Assembly (NCBI GenBank): GCA_028871795.1
Contig: JAGWMG010000005.1
Coordinates: forward strand, 62,001 to 126,000
DNA from: Alphaproteobacteria bacterium
GTDB lineage: Bacteria > Pseudomonadota > Alphaproteobacteria > Micropepsales > Micropepsaceae
Length of the DNA: 64,000 nt
Direction: 5' to 3'
The notes under the pieces are model-generated. The model did no database searches, was not told the origin of the DNA, and was given only the letters and a program-made list of their open reading frames with translations. This document shows, in pieces, positions 1-8,549 of the stretch (position 1 is its first letter; every line of letters begins with the position of its first letter). The position numbers were made by a program, and so were the translations under genes.

Positions 1-2
1 TC

Positions 3-3000
3 GGCCCGTCGCTGTTCGGCGGCGGCGTCTCGTTTCTCGGCGCGGCGGTCACCGGCGCGCAGATCGGCGGCGCGCTGGGCGCGCTGGCCGGTGGCGAGAT
101 CGACGCCGCGCTGATGCCCGCCGTCAAGCGCACGGGCGCGCGGCTGTCCGACATCGCCGTGCAGTCCTCCACCGAAGGCGCGCCCATCCCGCACCTCTAC
201 GGGCGTATGCGCGCGGCGGGCCAGCTTTTGTGGGCCAGCCGCTTCAAGGAAACCACGTCCACCGCCACGACCGGCGGCAAGGGCGCCGCGCCCGCCGTCA
301 AGACGACCGACTATCTCTATTCCATCTCCTTCGCGGTGGGCTTGTGCGCCGGCCCGGTCACCCGGATCGGACGGGTGTGGGCGGACGGCAATTTGATCGA
401 CCTGGCGCAATACACCGTGCGCTTCTATCCCGGCGACGAGGCGCAGAGCTTCGATCCGCTGATCGAGGAGATCGAGGGCGCGGGCAACACGCCGGCCTAT
501 CGCGGGCTGTGCGTCGTCGTCTTCGAGGACCTGCCGCTCGCCCAATTCGGTAACCGCATCCCGCAGCTGCAGTTCGAGATCGTGCGCGCGATTTCGTCGG
601 ACAATCCGGCGTCGCTGGAGAACCTGCTGCCCGGCGTGGCGCTGATCCCCGGCGCGGGCGAGTTCGTCTATGCCACCGGGATCGTCAGCGAGGACGACGG
701 CGAAGGTGCCACCGCCCCCGAGAACGCGCACGGCGCCTCGGGCGAAGCGGACCTGAAAGCCTCGCTCGACGAGCTGCAGGACCTGGCGGCGCACCTCGGC
801 GCGGTGTCGCTGGTGGTGGGCTGGTTCGGCGACGATCTGCGCGCGGGCACTGTCAGGATCAAGCCGGGCGTCGAAACCGCGGCCAAGCTCACCTATCCCG
901 AGACCTGGAGCGTCGACGGCGTGGCGCGCGCCGACGCCCATGTCGTGAGTCAAAGCGGCGGCCGCCCCGCCTACGGCGGCACGCCGTCGGACTTAAGCGT
1001 GGTGGCGGCCATCGCGGAGCTGAAAGCGCGCGGGCTCAGCGTGTTGTTCAATCCCTTCCTGTTCCTGGACGTGGCGGCGGCCAACGCCCTGCCAAATCCG
1101 TACACGGACAATGCCGCCGGCTTGGGCCAGCCGCCCTATCCCTGGCGCGGGCGGATCACGGTCAGCCCGGCCTGCGGTTACGCCGGCAGCGCGGATCAAA
1201 CTTCCGCCGCCGCGGCGCAGATAAGCGCCTTCTTCGGCACGGCCACCGCTGCCGACTTCTCCGTCAGCGGGACGGCCGTGTCGTGGACGGGCGGAAGCGA
1301 TTGGGGCTACCGCCGCATGATCCTGCATTACGCCAAGCTGTGTGCGGCGGCGGGCGGTGTCGACGCTTTCCTCATCGGCTCGGAGTTGCGCGCGCTGACG
1401 CGCTCGCGCAGCGATGCCTCCACCTATCCCGCCGTCGCCGCGCTGAAGACGCTGGCCGCCGACGTGCGCGCGATCCTGCCGGGCGCCAAGATCGGCTACG
1501 CCGCCGACTGGTCGGAATACAACAATCACCAGACCGGCGATGTACCCGGCGCGCTGATCTTCAATCTCGATCCCTTGTGGTCGGACGCCAACATCGACTT
1601 CGTCGGCATCGACAACTACCTGCCGCTGGCCGATTGGCGCGACGGCACCGCGCATCTGGATTACAACGCCAACGGTCCCACTTCCATCCACGATCCCGCC
1701 TACCTGGCGTCCAACATCAAGGGCGGCGAGGATTACGACTGGTATTATGCCGACGCTGCCGCGCGCGAGGCGCAGACGCGCACCACCATCGCCGACGGGC
1801 CGGGCAAGCCGTGGGTGTGGCGGGCCAAGGATCTGTGGGGCTGGTGGTCCAATCTGCACTACGACCGCCCGGCGGGAAGCGAGAGCGCAACGCACACCGC
1901 CTGGGCGGCGCAGTCCAAGCCGATCTGGTTCACCGAACTGGGCTGTCCGGCGGTGGAGAAGGGCGCCAACCAGCCCAACGTCTTCTTCGATCCCAAATCG
2001 AGCGAGAGTTTCTTTCCTTATTATTCGAACGGGCAGCGCGACGATCTCGTCCAGCGCCGCTTCCTCGAGGCGCATCTGAATTTCTGGAAGGCGCCCGCCA
2101 ACAATCCCGCCTCCGGCGTCTATTCCGGGCGCATGGTCGATACGGCGAACGTCTATGCCTGGTGCTGGGACGCGCGCCCGTTTCCCTTCTTCCCCGCGCG
2201 CGCCGACGTCTGGGGCGACGCCGCGAACTACCGCACCGGCCATTGGCTGAACGGGCGGCTGGGCGCGGTGCAGCTCTGCGATCTCGCGGGCGCCTTGTGC
2301 GCGGAGGCGGATTTTTCCGCCATCGACGTTTCGAATCTCGACGGCATCGTCACCGGCTTTGCGCTCGCCGACACCGTGAGCGTGCGCGAGGCGCTGGCGC
2401 CGCTGTCGGCGGCGTATTTTTTCGATGCCGTGGAAAGCGATGGCCTCATCAAGTTCGTCAGGCGCGGACGGCCCGCCGCCACCCCCTTCGGCGAAGGCGA
2501 CGTCGCGCTCGGCGAAAACGATTCCTCGTTCGGCTTCACCTTGGCGCGCAGCCAGGAGACCGATCTGCCGAACGTCTCGCGGCTCTCTTATTTCGACGCC
2601 GACGCCGATTACCGCAAGGCGGTGGTGGAAGCGCGCCGGCTCGTGACGCTGTCGGACCGCGTCGCCGCCTCTGCGCTGCCGCTGGTGCTCGACCAGGGCC
2701 AGGCCGTCGGCATTGGGCAAGTTTTGTTGCAGGACGCCTGGGTGATGCGCGAAAGCGCCACCTTCGCGCTGGCGCCGTCGCAGATCGCGCTCGATCCGTG
2801 CGACGAGGTGCTGCTCGACGCCGGCGGGCGGCCGCGGCGGCTGCGCCTCACCGGCATCGACGACGGAGGCGCGCGCAAGATCGAGGCGGTGGCCACCGAT
2901 CCTTCCATCTACGAGACCGTCGTCGGGGCCGCGCGCGCCACCGCGGCGGTGCCGGCGACGCGCCAGCCGGGCCGCGCCCTGGTCGTCTTTCTCGATCTGC

Positions 3001-3920
3001 CGCTGCTCTGCGACGATCAGAATCCCAACGCGCCGTTCGCCGCCGCTTATGCCGATCCCTGGCCGGGCGCGGTGCAGATCCTGAGAAGTCCGACGGATTC
3101 GAATTACACGCTCGACACCGCGCTCACGCGCCCCGCCGCGCTGGGCTCGACCACGCAGGACTTCTATTCCGGGCCGCTGTGGCGCTGGGACCTGGTCAAT
3201 TCGCTCTGCGTCAAGCTTTACAACGGTATCCTGTCTTCGGCCGACGAATTGAGCGTGCGGCGCGGGGCCAACACGCTCGCCGTGCAGAACGCCGGCGGCG
3301 ATTGGGAAATCGTCCAGTTCGCCGCTGCGGCGCTCACCGCGCCCGGCCAATGGACGCTCACGAAACTGTTGCGCGGTCAGCGCGGAACCGAAGGCGCCAT
3401 GCGCAATCCCGTGGCGGCGGGAGCGCGCGTGGTGGTTCTCGACGGCGCCTTGCGGCAGCTCGCCTTGACGCAGAACCAGGCGCGCGCGCCGTTCAACTAT
3501 CTGTGGGGGCCGCAGGGCAAGCCGATTTCCGATCCCTCCTATCAATCCGGGACATTCCAGTTCGGCGCCGTCGGGCTCAGACCGTTCAGCCCCAGCCATA
3601 TCGGCTTCGCCTGGGCCGCGAACGGCGATCTCACCATCCTGTGGAACCGGCGCGACCGCTCGCCGACGGCCGATTCCTGGAACCAGGTCGAAGTCGCGAT
3701 GAGCGAGACCAGCGAAGCCTACGATCTCGAGATCATGGACGGCGCGGCGGTGGCGCGCACCTTCTCCGCGGTTCCCCGACAATCGCAGATCTACACGCTG
3801 GCCGAGCAGACGGCCGACTTCCCCTCCGGCCTGCCCAACCCGCTGGTGGTTCACCTGTATCAACTTTCGTCCGTGCTGGGCCGCGGACAACAGAAGACGG
3901 AATCCCTCTATGTCCGATAA
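3..3920 (+). CDS. GTA/phage host-specificity tail protein (gp15-like), 5' truncated by window edge
   Basis: Large baseplate/tail-tip protein of the gene-transfer-agent gp15 type, presumed to sit at the tail tip and contact the recipient envelope. The frame is open from the left edge: before the first internal ATG (114) it reads a glycine/alanine-rich stretch (GPSLFGGGVSFLGAAVTG) typical of the N-terminus of this family, so the true start lies outside. The motif EGAPIPHLYGRMRAAGQLLW follows. The middle holds the glycosidase-like TIM-barrel segment with aromatic stretches (DYDWYYADAAAREAQTRTT, WVWRAKDLWGWWSNLHYDRP). The last third resembles the phage-tail domain. About 1,305 residues are visible. 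It overlaps the next gene by 11 nt, so the tail genes are probably co-transcribed. Whether the unit is a GTA or a prophage remnant cannot be decided here because head genes lie outside. Confidence 0.9.
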   Translation, partial: GPSLFGGGVSFLGAAVTGAQIGGALGALAGGEIDAALMPAVKRTGARLSDIAVQSSTEGAPIPHLYGRMRAAGQLLWASRFKETTSTATTGGKGAAPAVKTTDYLYSISFAVGLCAGPVTRIGRVWADGNLIDLAQYTVRFYPGDEAQSFDPLIEEIEGAGNTPAYRGLCVVVFEDLPLAQFGNRIPQLQFEIVRAISSDNPASLENLLPGVALIPGAGEFVYATGIVSEDDGEGATAPENAHGASGEADLKASLDELQDLAAHLGAVSLVVGWFGDDLRAGTVRIKPGVETAAKLTYPETWSVDGVARADAHVVSQSGGRPAYGGTPSDLSVVAAIAELKARGLSVLFNPFLFLDVAAANALPNPYTDNAAGLGQPPYPWRGRITVSPACGYAGSADQTSAAAAQISAFFGTATAADFSVSGTAVSWTGGSDWGYRRMILHYAKLCAAAGGVDAFLIGSELRALTRSRSDASTYPAVAALKTLAADVRAILPGAKIGYAADWSEYNNHQTGDVPGALIFNLDPLWSDANIDFVGIDNYLPLADWRDGTAHLDYNANGPTSIHDPAYLASNIKGGEDYDWYYADAAAREAQTRTTIADGPGKPWVWRAKDLWGWWSNLHYDRPAGSESATHTAWAAQSKPIWFTELGCPAVEKGANQPNVFFDPKSSESFFPYYSNGQRDDLVQRRFLEAHLNFWKAPANNPASGVYSGRMVDTANVYAWCWDARPFPFFPARADVWGDAANYRTGHWLNGRLGAVQLCDLAGALCAEADFSAIDVSNLDGIVTGFALADTVSVREALAPLSAAYFFDAVESDGLIKFVRRGRPAATPFGEGDVALGENDSSFGFTLARSQETDLPNVSRLSYFDADADYRKAVVEARRLVTLSDRVAASALPLVLDQGQAVGIGQVLLQDAWVMRESATFALAPSQIALDPCDEVLLDAGGRPRRLRLTGIDDGGARKIEAVATDPSIYETVVGAARATAAVPATRQPGRALVVFLDLPLLCDDQNPNAPFAAAYADPWPGAVQILRSPTDSNYTLDTALTRPAALGSTTQDFYSGPLWRWDLVNSLCVKLYNGILSSADELSVRRGANTLAVQNAGGDWEIVQFAAAALTAPGQWTLTKLLRGQRGTEGAMRNPVAAGARVVVLDGALRQLALTQNQARAPFNYLWGPQGKPISDPSYQSGTFQFGAVGLRPFSPSHIGFAWAANGDLTILWNRRDRSPTADSWNQVEVAMSETSEAYDLEIMDGAAVARTFSAVPRQSQIYTLAEQTADFPSGLPNPLVVHLYQLSSVLGRGQQKTESLYVR

Positions 3921-5526
3921 CACCCCGCGTCTGGCGTTGCCCGAACTGGCCGCCGACGACGCGCAGAACCATCTCGTGCACAACGAGGCGCTGATCCAGC
4001 TCGACGCTTTCGTCGATCTCTATCTGCTCGGCCAGTTCGTCAACGCGCCGCCTTCATCGCCCGCCGACGGCGACGCCTACCTCGTCGGTGGCTCGCCGAC
4101 CGGAGCGTGGTCGGGCTACGCCTACAAGATCGCGTATTGCATCGACGGGGCATGGCGCTTCTATACGCCGTTCAACGGGCTGCGCGCCTATGAGGCGACG
4201 ACGGGCGCCTTCATCGTCTATGCCGGGGGCACCTGGACGGACTGGAATTCGCTAATCTCGTCCAACGAGGTTTCCGTCGCTTCCGCCGCGACGTGCGATC
4301 TCGGCGCGGCGGGTTCGCTGTTCGTGCAGATCACCGGCACGACCGCCATCACCTCGTTCGGCGCGGCCGCCAACAAGCTGCGCTTCGTGCGTTTCGCCGG
4401 CGCGCTGACGCTGACCCACAACGCCGCCTCGCTGATCCTCTTGGGCGGGGCCAGCCGCACCACGGCGGCGGGCGACGTCGGCATCTATGCCTCGGATGGG
4501 AGCGGCAACTGGCGCGAGCGCGGTTATTCTTTGGCCGCAAATAATCCTTCGGACGTTCTCACAGCGACAAACACCAAGACGCTCACCAACAAGACTTTGG
4601 GGGCCACTACGCTGCCGGGAAGCGGCAGTATCGATTCATCCGGCAACGTCGGAATCGGCGTGGCCGCCGGCGGCGGCCCCAAACTGGCGGTCAACGGGGC
4701 GATCCAAGGCGGATCGGTGTCGGCCACGAACGGGACGATCTTGTTGCAGGCCAAGTATGACGGCAATCCGGCGCAGACTGTCTTTACGGGGTACGCCACC
4801 GGCGCCGTCGGCCTCGGCCAATACATGTATCAGAACGGCTCCTCCACGTGGCTGTCCTCTTACGCCTACGGTTCCATTGGCCGCTCCGCATTGATTGTAG
4901 GTTCGACCGGGTTGTTTTTTTGGGTGGCACCGGAACAGAACGTCGCGGTCGGAAGCGCACTGACGACCCAGCCCACCATCAAGTTCCAGGTCGATGCCAA
5001 CGGCACGCTCCTGCCCGGCACGGACAACAGCCAGAATGTCGGCTCGGCCTCGCTTCGCTGGGGCACGGTCTACGCCGGCACCGGCACGATCAATACCTCG
5101 GGCGCCGCGACAAAGACGAACGTCCGCGCCTTGTCCGATGCCGAGATTGCCGTCGCCAAGACGCTGGCCGGGAACGTGCGCATCTTCCAGTTTTGTGATG
5201 CCGTGGCGGCTAAGGGCGCGGACGCCGCACGCCTGCACGCCGGCATGATCTACGAGGACGTGATGGCGGCCTTCGCGGCGCAGGGCCTCGATCCCGAGCG
5301 CTACGGCATCGTCTGCCGCGATGCGGCGATGAAGACGGTGACGAAAACGCGCAGCGTGCAGGTCGAAGGCGCGGATGTCGAGGAAACCTACGAGGTTTCC
5401 GAGCCCGATCTCGACGCAGCCGGGGCGCCGAAATGGGTGCTCGGGCTGCGCTACTCGGAATTGGCGCAGTTCGTGACGGCCGGACTCGCCGCGCGGCTGG
5501 CGGCGCTGGAAGCGAAAAAACCATGA
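3910..5526 (+). CDS. Tail fibre-like protein with DUF2793 N-terminus and S74-type chaperone-like C-terminus
   Basis: 538 aa. The N-terminal ~115 residues (TPRLALPELAADDAQNHLVHNEALIQLD, continuing to a GTWTDW segment) match the DUF2793 pattern found next to gp15 in alphaproteobacterial GTAs and prophages. The middle is a low-complexity Ser/Thr/Gly/Ala beta-rich stalk. From about residue 375 it reads DNSQNVGSASLRWGTVYAGT followed by LHAGMIYEDVMAAF, resembling the intramolecular-chaperone (peptidase S74-like) ends of tail fibres. It is probably a receptor-binding or tip protein. Start ATG 3910 lies inside the upstream gene and the stop is fused to the next start (ATGA at 5523). Exact receptor and maturation are unknown. 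Confidence 0.8.
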   Translation: MSDNTPRLALPELAADDAQNHLVHNEALIQLDAFVDLYLLGQFVNAPPSSPADGDAYLVGGSPTGAWSGYAYKIAYCIDGAWRFYTPFNGLRAYEATTGAFIVYAGGTWTDWNSLISSNEVSVASAATCDLGAAGSLFVQITGTTAITSFGAAANKLRFVRFAGALTLTHNAASLILLGGASRTTAAGDVGIYASDGSGNWRERGYSLAANNPSDVLTATNTKTLTNKTLGATTLPGSGSIDSSGNVGIGVAAGGGPKLAVNGAIQGGSVSATNGTILLQAKYDGNPAQTVFTGYATGAVGLGQYMYQNGSSTWLSSYAYGSIGRSALIVGSTGLFFWVAPEQNVAVGSALTTQPTIKFQVDANGTLLPGTDNSQNVGSASLRWGTVYAGTGTINTSGAATKTNVRALSDAEIAVAKTLAGNVRIFQFCDAVAAKGADAARLHAGMIYEDVMAAFAAQGLDPERYGIVCRDAAMKTVTKTRSVQVEGADVEETYEVSEPDLDAAGAPKWVLGLRYSELAQFVTAGLAARLAALEAKKP

Positions 5527-5921
5527 CGGCGTGGGACGCCTCGCGCTGGCCGCATTTTTCGCCGCGCGAGATCGCCTGTCCGTGCTGCGGCGAGATCTGT
5601 GTGTGGCCCGAGGCGCTCGACGCGCTGGAAAGATTGCGCGCCGCCGTCCGCGCGCCGCTGCGCCTCGACTCGGGCCATCGCTGCGCCCTGCACAACGCCC
5701 GCGTCGGCGGGGCGCCGCTGTCGCTGCACAAGCGCCTCGCCTTCGACGTGGCGCTGATCGGCCACGATCCGATGACGCTCGCCGCCGCGGCGCGCGACTG
5801 CGGCTTCAGGGGTTTCGGCTTCGGCCAGACCTTCCTGCATCTCGATACGCGGGCGCGCCCCGCGCACTGGTTCTACGGCGAAAGGAGCAAAGCCAAATGG
5901 ACATCCTTGGGACTCTCTTAG
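5523..5921 (+). CDS. M15-family D-Ala-D-Ala carboxypeptidase-like peptidase (phage lysin type)
   Basis: 132 aa. Contains the M15_3-type zinc peptidase pattern: LRLDSGHRCALHNARVGGAPLSLH, then KRLAFDVAL and FLHLDTR, giving the expected His/Asp/His metal ligands. Such small proteins cleave peptidoglycan stem peptides and act as endolysins or tail-associated hydrolases. The chosen ATG (5523) overlaps the stop of the fibre gene as ATGA. A start further upstream in the same frame would run inside the fibre gene and is not favoured. The 3' end overlaps the holin gene by 25 nt, giving a lysin-holin pair. A CPCC cysteine group near the N-terminus (CPCCGEICVWPEAL) is typical of phage members. Confidence 0.85.
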   Translation: MTAWDASRWPHFSPREIACPCCGEICVWPEALDALERLRAAVRAPLRLDSGHRCALHNARVGGAPLSLHKRLAFDVALIGHDPMTLAAAARDCGFRGFGFGQTFLHLDTRARPAHWFYGERSKAKWTSLGLS

Positions 5922-6376
5922 GCACGGGCGCCTCCGCGCTCTCCGGCGGGCTGTTCGGTCTCGTCGGCAACGTGGCGACGAAAGTCATCGGCCTCTTCGA
6001 GGCCAAGCAGGCCTTCGCGGAGAAAACCGCCGAGTGGGCGCACGAACTCGATCTGCAGAAGCTGCAGATGCAGGCCAAGACGCAGGAGACCGAACAGGAA
6101 ATCCGCATTACCCAGAACCAGGGTTCGTGGAGCGGGTTGGCCGGATCGCTCGCCGCCGAAAGCGGCATCGGGGCGTCGTATCCCTGGGTCAACGCGGTGC
6201 GTTCGCTGACGCGGCCCGCCCTGACGCTGGGGTTGACGGCATTTCTGTCCGGCGCCTTCTTTGCCCTGGCGCCCGGCGACATCGACCGCGCCTATGTCGC
6301 GGACAGCCTCGTCTTCGCCGCCGTCACGGCCATCGTGTGGTGGTTCGGAGATAGAGCGCCGAAGAAGGGGGGGTGA
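5897..6376 (+). CDS. Holin-like membrane protein (GTA/phage 3TM holin type)
   Basis: 159 aa. A glycine-rich N-terminus (GTLLGTGASALSGGLFGLVG) is followed by a charged, probably coiled-coil segment (residues ~35-75: KTAEWAHELDLQKLQMQAKT, QETEQEIR). Two clear hydrophobic helices follow: LTLGLTAFLSGAFFALA and SLVFAAVTAIVWWFG. This matches the 'holin of 3TMs for gene-transfer release' pattern, which permeabilises the inner membrane so that the adjacent peptidase reaches the wall. The start ATG 5897 is preceded by AAAGGAG at a good distance, which decides it over longer versions in the frame. It is the last gene of the tail/lysis run. Confidence 0.75.
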   Translation: MDILGTLLGTGASALSGGLFGLVGNVATKVIGLFEAKQAFAEKTAEWAHELDLQKLQMQAKTQETEQEIRITQNQGSWSGLAGSLAAESGIGASYPWVNAVRSLTRPALTLGLTAFLSGAFFALAPGDIDRAYVADSLVFAAVTAIVWWFGDRAPKKGG

Positions 6377-6568
6377 CTGAAGGTTTGTTGGGGCCCTTAG
6401 GTTAGCTTCGGTCGGGAGATAAGGTGGAATACCAAGTAGAAGGCCCTCGTTTTTGGGCGTTAAATCCCCTTTAAGCATGTCCGTGCATGAAATTGCCACA
6501 GTTGTGTGGCGTGACAAACCGCCCTTCCGCCCCTTATCATGTTAAGGCCGAGCCGGAGGGGCATGGAA

Positions 6569-6835
6569 ATGGGCATGGCGCAAAAGCAGATACATCCGCT
6601 TGATACAGAAATCCGTGCTTTTGACCAAAAGCGCGAAGAACTTGAACGCACATATCCGAACAAATTTGTTGTGTTTAAAGGTGATCTCTTTGTGGGAGCG
6701 TGGGACACCCTTGACGCTGCAGCCGCAGAGGCCGTTCGCCGATACGGACGTGGACCGTATTTAATTCGGCAGGTCGGAGCGCCTCCGCCGGCTGTGCCGG
6801 CGTCAGTGCTGTTCCATAACTTAGCGGCAGAATGA
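6569..6835 (+). CDS. Small DUF5678-like protein
   Basis: 88 aa, soluble. The pattern LERTYPNKFVVFKGDLFVG, then a helix ending in RRYGRGPYLIRQVG, resembles the DUF5678 family (short proteins of unknown function, often encoded just before an aspartyl-protease-like gene). GGAGG (6556-6560) is best spaced for ATG 6569; ATGs at 6539, 6563 and 6575 are in the same frame. Stop and next start overlap (ATGA), so the two genes form a translationally coupled pair. Base composition is clearly lower in GC than the phage genes to the left. Function unknown. Confidence 0.6.
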   Translation: MGMAQKQIHPLDTEIRAFDQKREELERTYPNKFVVFKGDLFVGAWDTLDAAAAEAVRRYGRGPYLIRQVGAPPPAVPASVLFHNLAAE

Positions 6836-7347
6836 CACCGATCGCGGATTGCGGTTTCCCCCTTGCCGCGATTACGCCAGGTTCAAATCCACCTCAAATT
6901 ATTCTCGGTAATGTTACGCTCGTTGAAAAGGGGCCAACGACTCCAGTTGCTATCGGGTTCGTGCCAGGTCTGTTCCACACCGACCCTGCTACGGTTCAAG
7001 CAACTGTCCAATCAATAAGTGCTACTCCGCCGCCGCCACAGTTGGTTGAGGCTCTCATTGACACGGGCGCCAGAGAAAGTTGTATCGATGAGAGCTTGGC
7101 GGTGAATTTACAGCTTCCGTTGGTAGACCGCGTCAAAGCAGCGGGCGTCGGTGGCGGACACGAATTCAACGTGTATCTTGGTTATATTCGCATTGTGGCG
7201 CTGAACTACGTGCAATACGGGCGCTTCATGGGTGTGAAATTACGGGATGGCGGGCAACCACATCATGTGCTGCTTGGGCGTACCTTATTGCAAGGGATGG
7301 TACTCGTCTACGACGGCCGCGACGGCACATGTCGCCTCGCAGTCTGA
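6832..7347 (+). CDS. Retropepsin-like aspartic protease-like protein
   Basis: 171 aa. Contains VEALIDTGARESCIDESLA, where DTGA is the aspartyl-protease active-site triplet followed by the usual cysteine-containing strand, and later HHVLLGRTLLQGMVLVYDG, the second hydrophobic-Gly-Arg element of single-domain retropepsin-like proteins. The family acts as a dimer with one Asp per chain; no substrate is known. It is coupled by ATGA to the DUF5678-like gene. No signal peptide or membrane helix, so cytoplasmic. AT-rich relative to neighbours, suggesting a cargo ('moron') cassette between the lysis genes and the downstream terminator. Confidence 0.65.
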   Translation: MTPIADCGFPLAAITPGSNPPQIILGNVTLVEKGPTTPVAIGFVPGLFHTDPATVQATVQSISATPPPPQLVEALIDTGARESCIDESLAVNLQLPLVDRVKAAGVGGGHEFNVYLGYIRIVALNYVQYGRFMGVKLRDGGQPHHVLLGRTLLQGMVLVYDGRDGTCRLAV

Positions 7348-7450
7348 ATAAGTATCTCGTACGCGGTGTAGCAATTGGGGCCGTCCGCACGACATGTCAT
7401 ACACGCCGTGACGGCGACCGCGCGCCCAAGAAGGGGACAAGATAGAACGC

Positions 7451-7490
7451 CGAAAGCCCGCGAGGGGGTCTCGCGGGCTTTCGCTTGATT
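7451..7490 (+). terminator. Strong intrinsic terminator-like hairpin
   Basis: Perfect 14-bp stem (7451-7464 with 7470-7483), 5-nt loop GGGGT, then CTTGATT. The T-run is short but the stem is long and GC-rich. It sits after the protease-like gene and before the converging gene at 7552-7959, so it closes the phage-side transcription unit and may also work for the minus-strand gene. Confidence 0.7.
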
Positions 7491-7551
7491 GTCGGGCCGC
7501 TCTACAGGGAGGGGCTAACTGCGGGCGGCACGACTCAAGTTGCGAAACCGA

Positions 7552-7959
7552 TCAGAACTGGATCACGCCGACGAAGCCGCCGGTGTAGGGGTTGACTTCG
7601 ACGTACACCACGTTGCCCCAGCGGTCGTAGGTCCTGACCACATAGCGGCCGTTGAACCAGTAGGGATCGCCGATGAAGCGGTCATAGTGGTGGCGGCGCA
7701 GCTCGAAGAACACGCGGTCGCGGTCGACATAGCCGCGGTCGCCGAAATCCGTCCGCCAGTAGCGGTCGTGATCGCGCCAGTCGCGGTCGTGGCCGCGGTC
7801 GCCGTCGTAACGGTCGCGCCAATCGCGGTGGTCGCGGTCGCCGCGGTGGTCGCGATCGTGATGACCGCTGTCCCAGCGGTCGGCCATCGCCATGCCGGCG
7901 CCGGTGGAGGTCAGGACTGCCGCGGCCGCGGCGGTCAGAAGAAGCTTCTTGAGGTTCAT
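7552..7959 (-). CDS. Exported Asp/Arg/His-rich small protein
   Basis: 135 aa. Signal peptide at the N-terminus (KK then LLLTAAAAAVLTSTGAGMAMA, cleavage near AMA-DR). The mature part begins with a ~45-residue region made almost only of D, R, H, W and Y (HHDRDHRGDRDHRDWRDRYD), then a compact end (WFNGRYVVRTYDRWGNVVYV) reminiscent of PepSY-type beta strands. The repetitive part is probably disordered and could bind metal or nucleic-acid-like polymers, but this is inference. It lies divergent from a second small exported protein and the PhoPQ-like pair. Function unknown. Confidence 0.7.
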   Translation of the reverse strand: MNLKKLLLTAAAAAVLTSTGAGMAMADRWDSGHHDRDHRGDRDHRDWRDRYDGDRGHDRDWRDHDRYWRTDFGDRGYVDRDRVFFELRRHHYDRFIGDPYWFNGRYVVRTYDRWGNVVYVEVNPYTGGFVGVIQF

Positions 7960-8104
7960 GGTTGTCTCCTGATGAATTCCTGCTGCGGAAGGCGGTTCGC
8001 GAATCGCCGCCCGTCCGATGCACGCGACCCTAGGCCGGCGTGCCTGAACGGCCTCTGGACACGGCGTTCATGGCGGGTTCATGTGTGCGGGGGTACAAAA
8101 AACC

Positions 8105-8542
8105 ATGCGTGCGCGCGCGTTTTCCGGCCTGTTTCTGCTTTTTGCGCTCGCCTTCCCGGCCGTTGCCGCCGAACGGCAGGCCGAGCACGGGCCGTCGCTC
8201 GACCGCATCCTGCCCGAAATCCGCCGCCAGACCCCCGGCACGTTCTACGACGCGCAAGGCCCTTTCATCGGTCCCGACGGCCAAGCGCGCTATCGCATCA
8301 AATGGATGACGCCCGACGGGCGCATCGTCTGGTTCGACGCCGACGCGCGCACCGGGCGGCTGCTCGGAGCGGTTCCCGTCCCTGGCGGCCCCGTCAACCG
8401 TTTCGAACGCTACGACGACGGCCGCGCCAATCCCTTCGGCAATTTCGGCGGGCCGGGTTATGATCGAGGCGGCCGCGGCAACGACGGCCGTGAAGACTCC
8501 GGCCGCGGCAATCCCGATCGCGGCGGCGATGGCAGAGACTGA
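8105..8542 (+). CDS. Exported PepSY-like small protein
   Basis: 145 aa. MRARAF followed by a hydrophobic core and a PAVAAE cleavage site gives a clear signal peptide when translation starts at ATG 8105; an ATG at 8081 would only add a non-conserved leader. The mature part contains LDRILPEIRRQTPGTFYDAQ and YRIKWMTPDGRIVWFDADAR, matching the short PepSY-like peptidase-propeptide fold. The C-terminal ~40 residues are a Gly/Asp/Arg/Asn-rich tail. It ends 7 nt before the response regulator and is probably in the same operon, so it may be a periplasmic input or modulator of that sensor kinase. Confidence 0.7.
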   Translation: MRARAFSGLFLLFALAFPAVAAERQAEHGPSLDRILPEIRRQTPGTFYDAQGPFIGPDGQARYRIKWMTPDGRIVWFDADARTGRLLGAVPVPGGPVNRFERYDDGRANPFGNFGGPGYDRGGRGNDGREDSGRGNPDRGGDGRD

Positions 8543-8549
8543 GAAAGCG

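Noticed and set aside
993..3983. Very long open frame on the minus strand across the tail protein gene
   Set aside because: It mirrors the plus-strand tail protein, has extreme Arg/Gly/Ala content and no protein signature; high GC produces such antisense frames.
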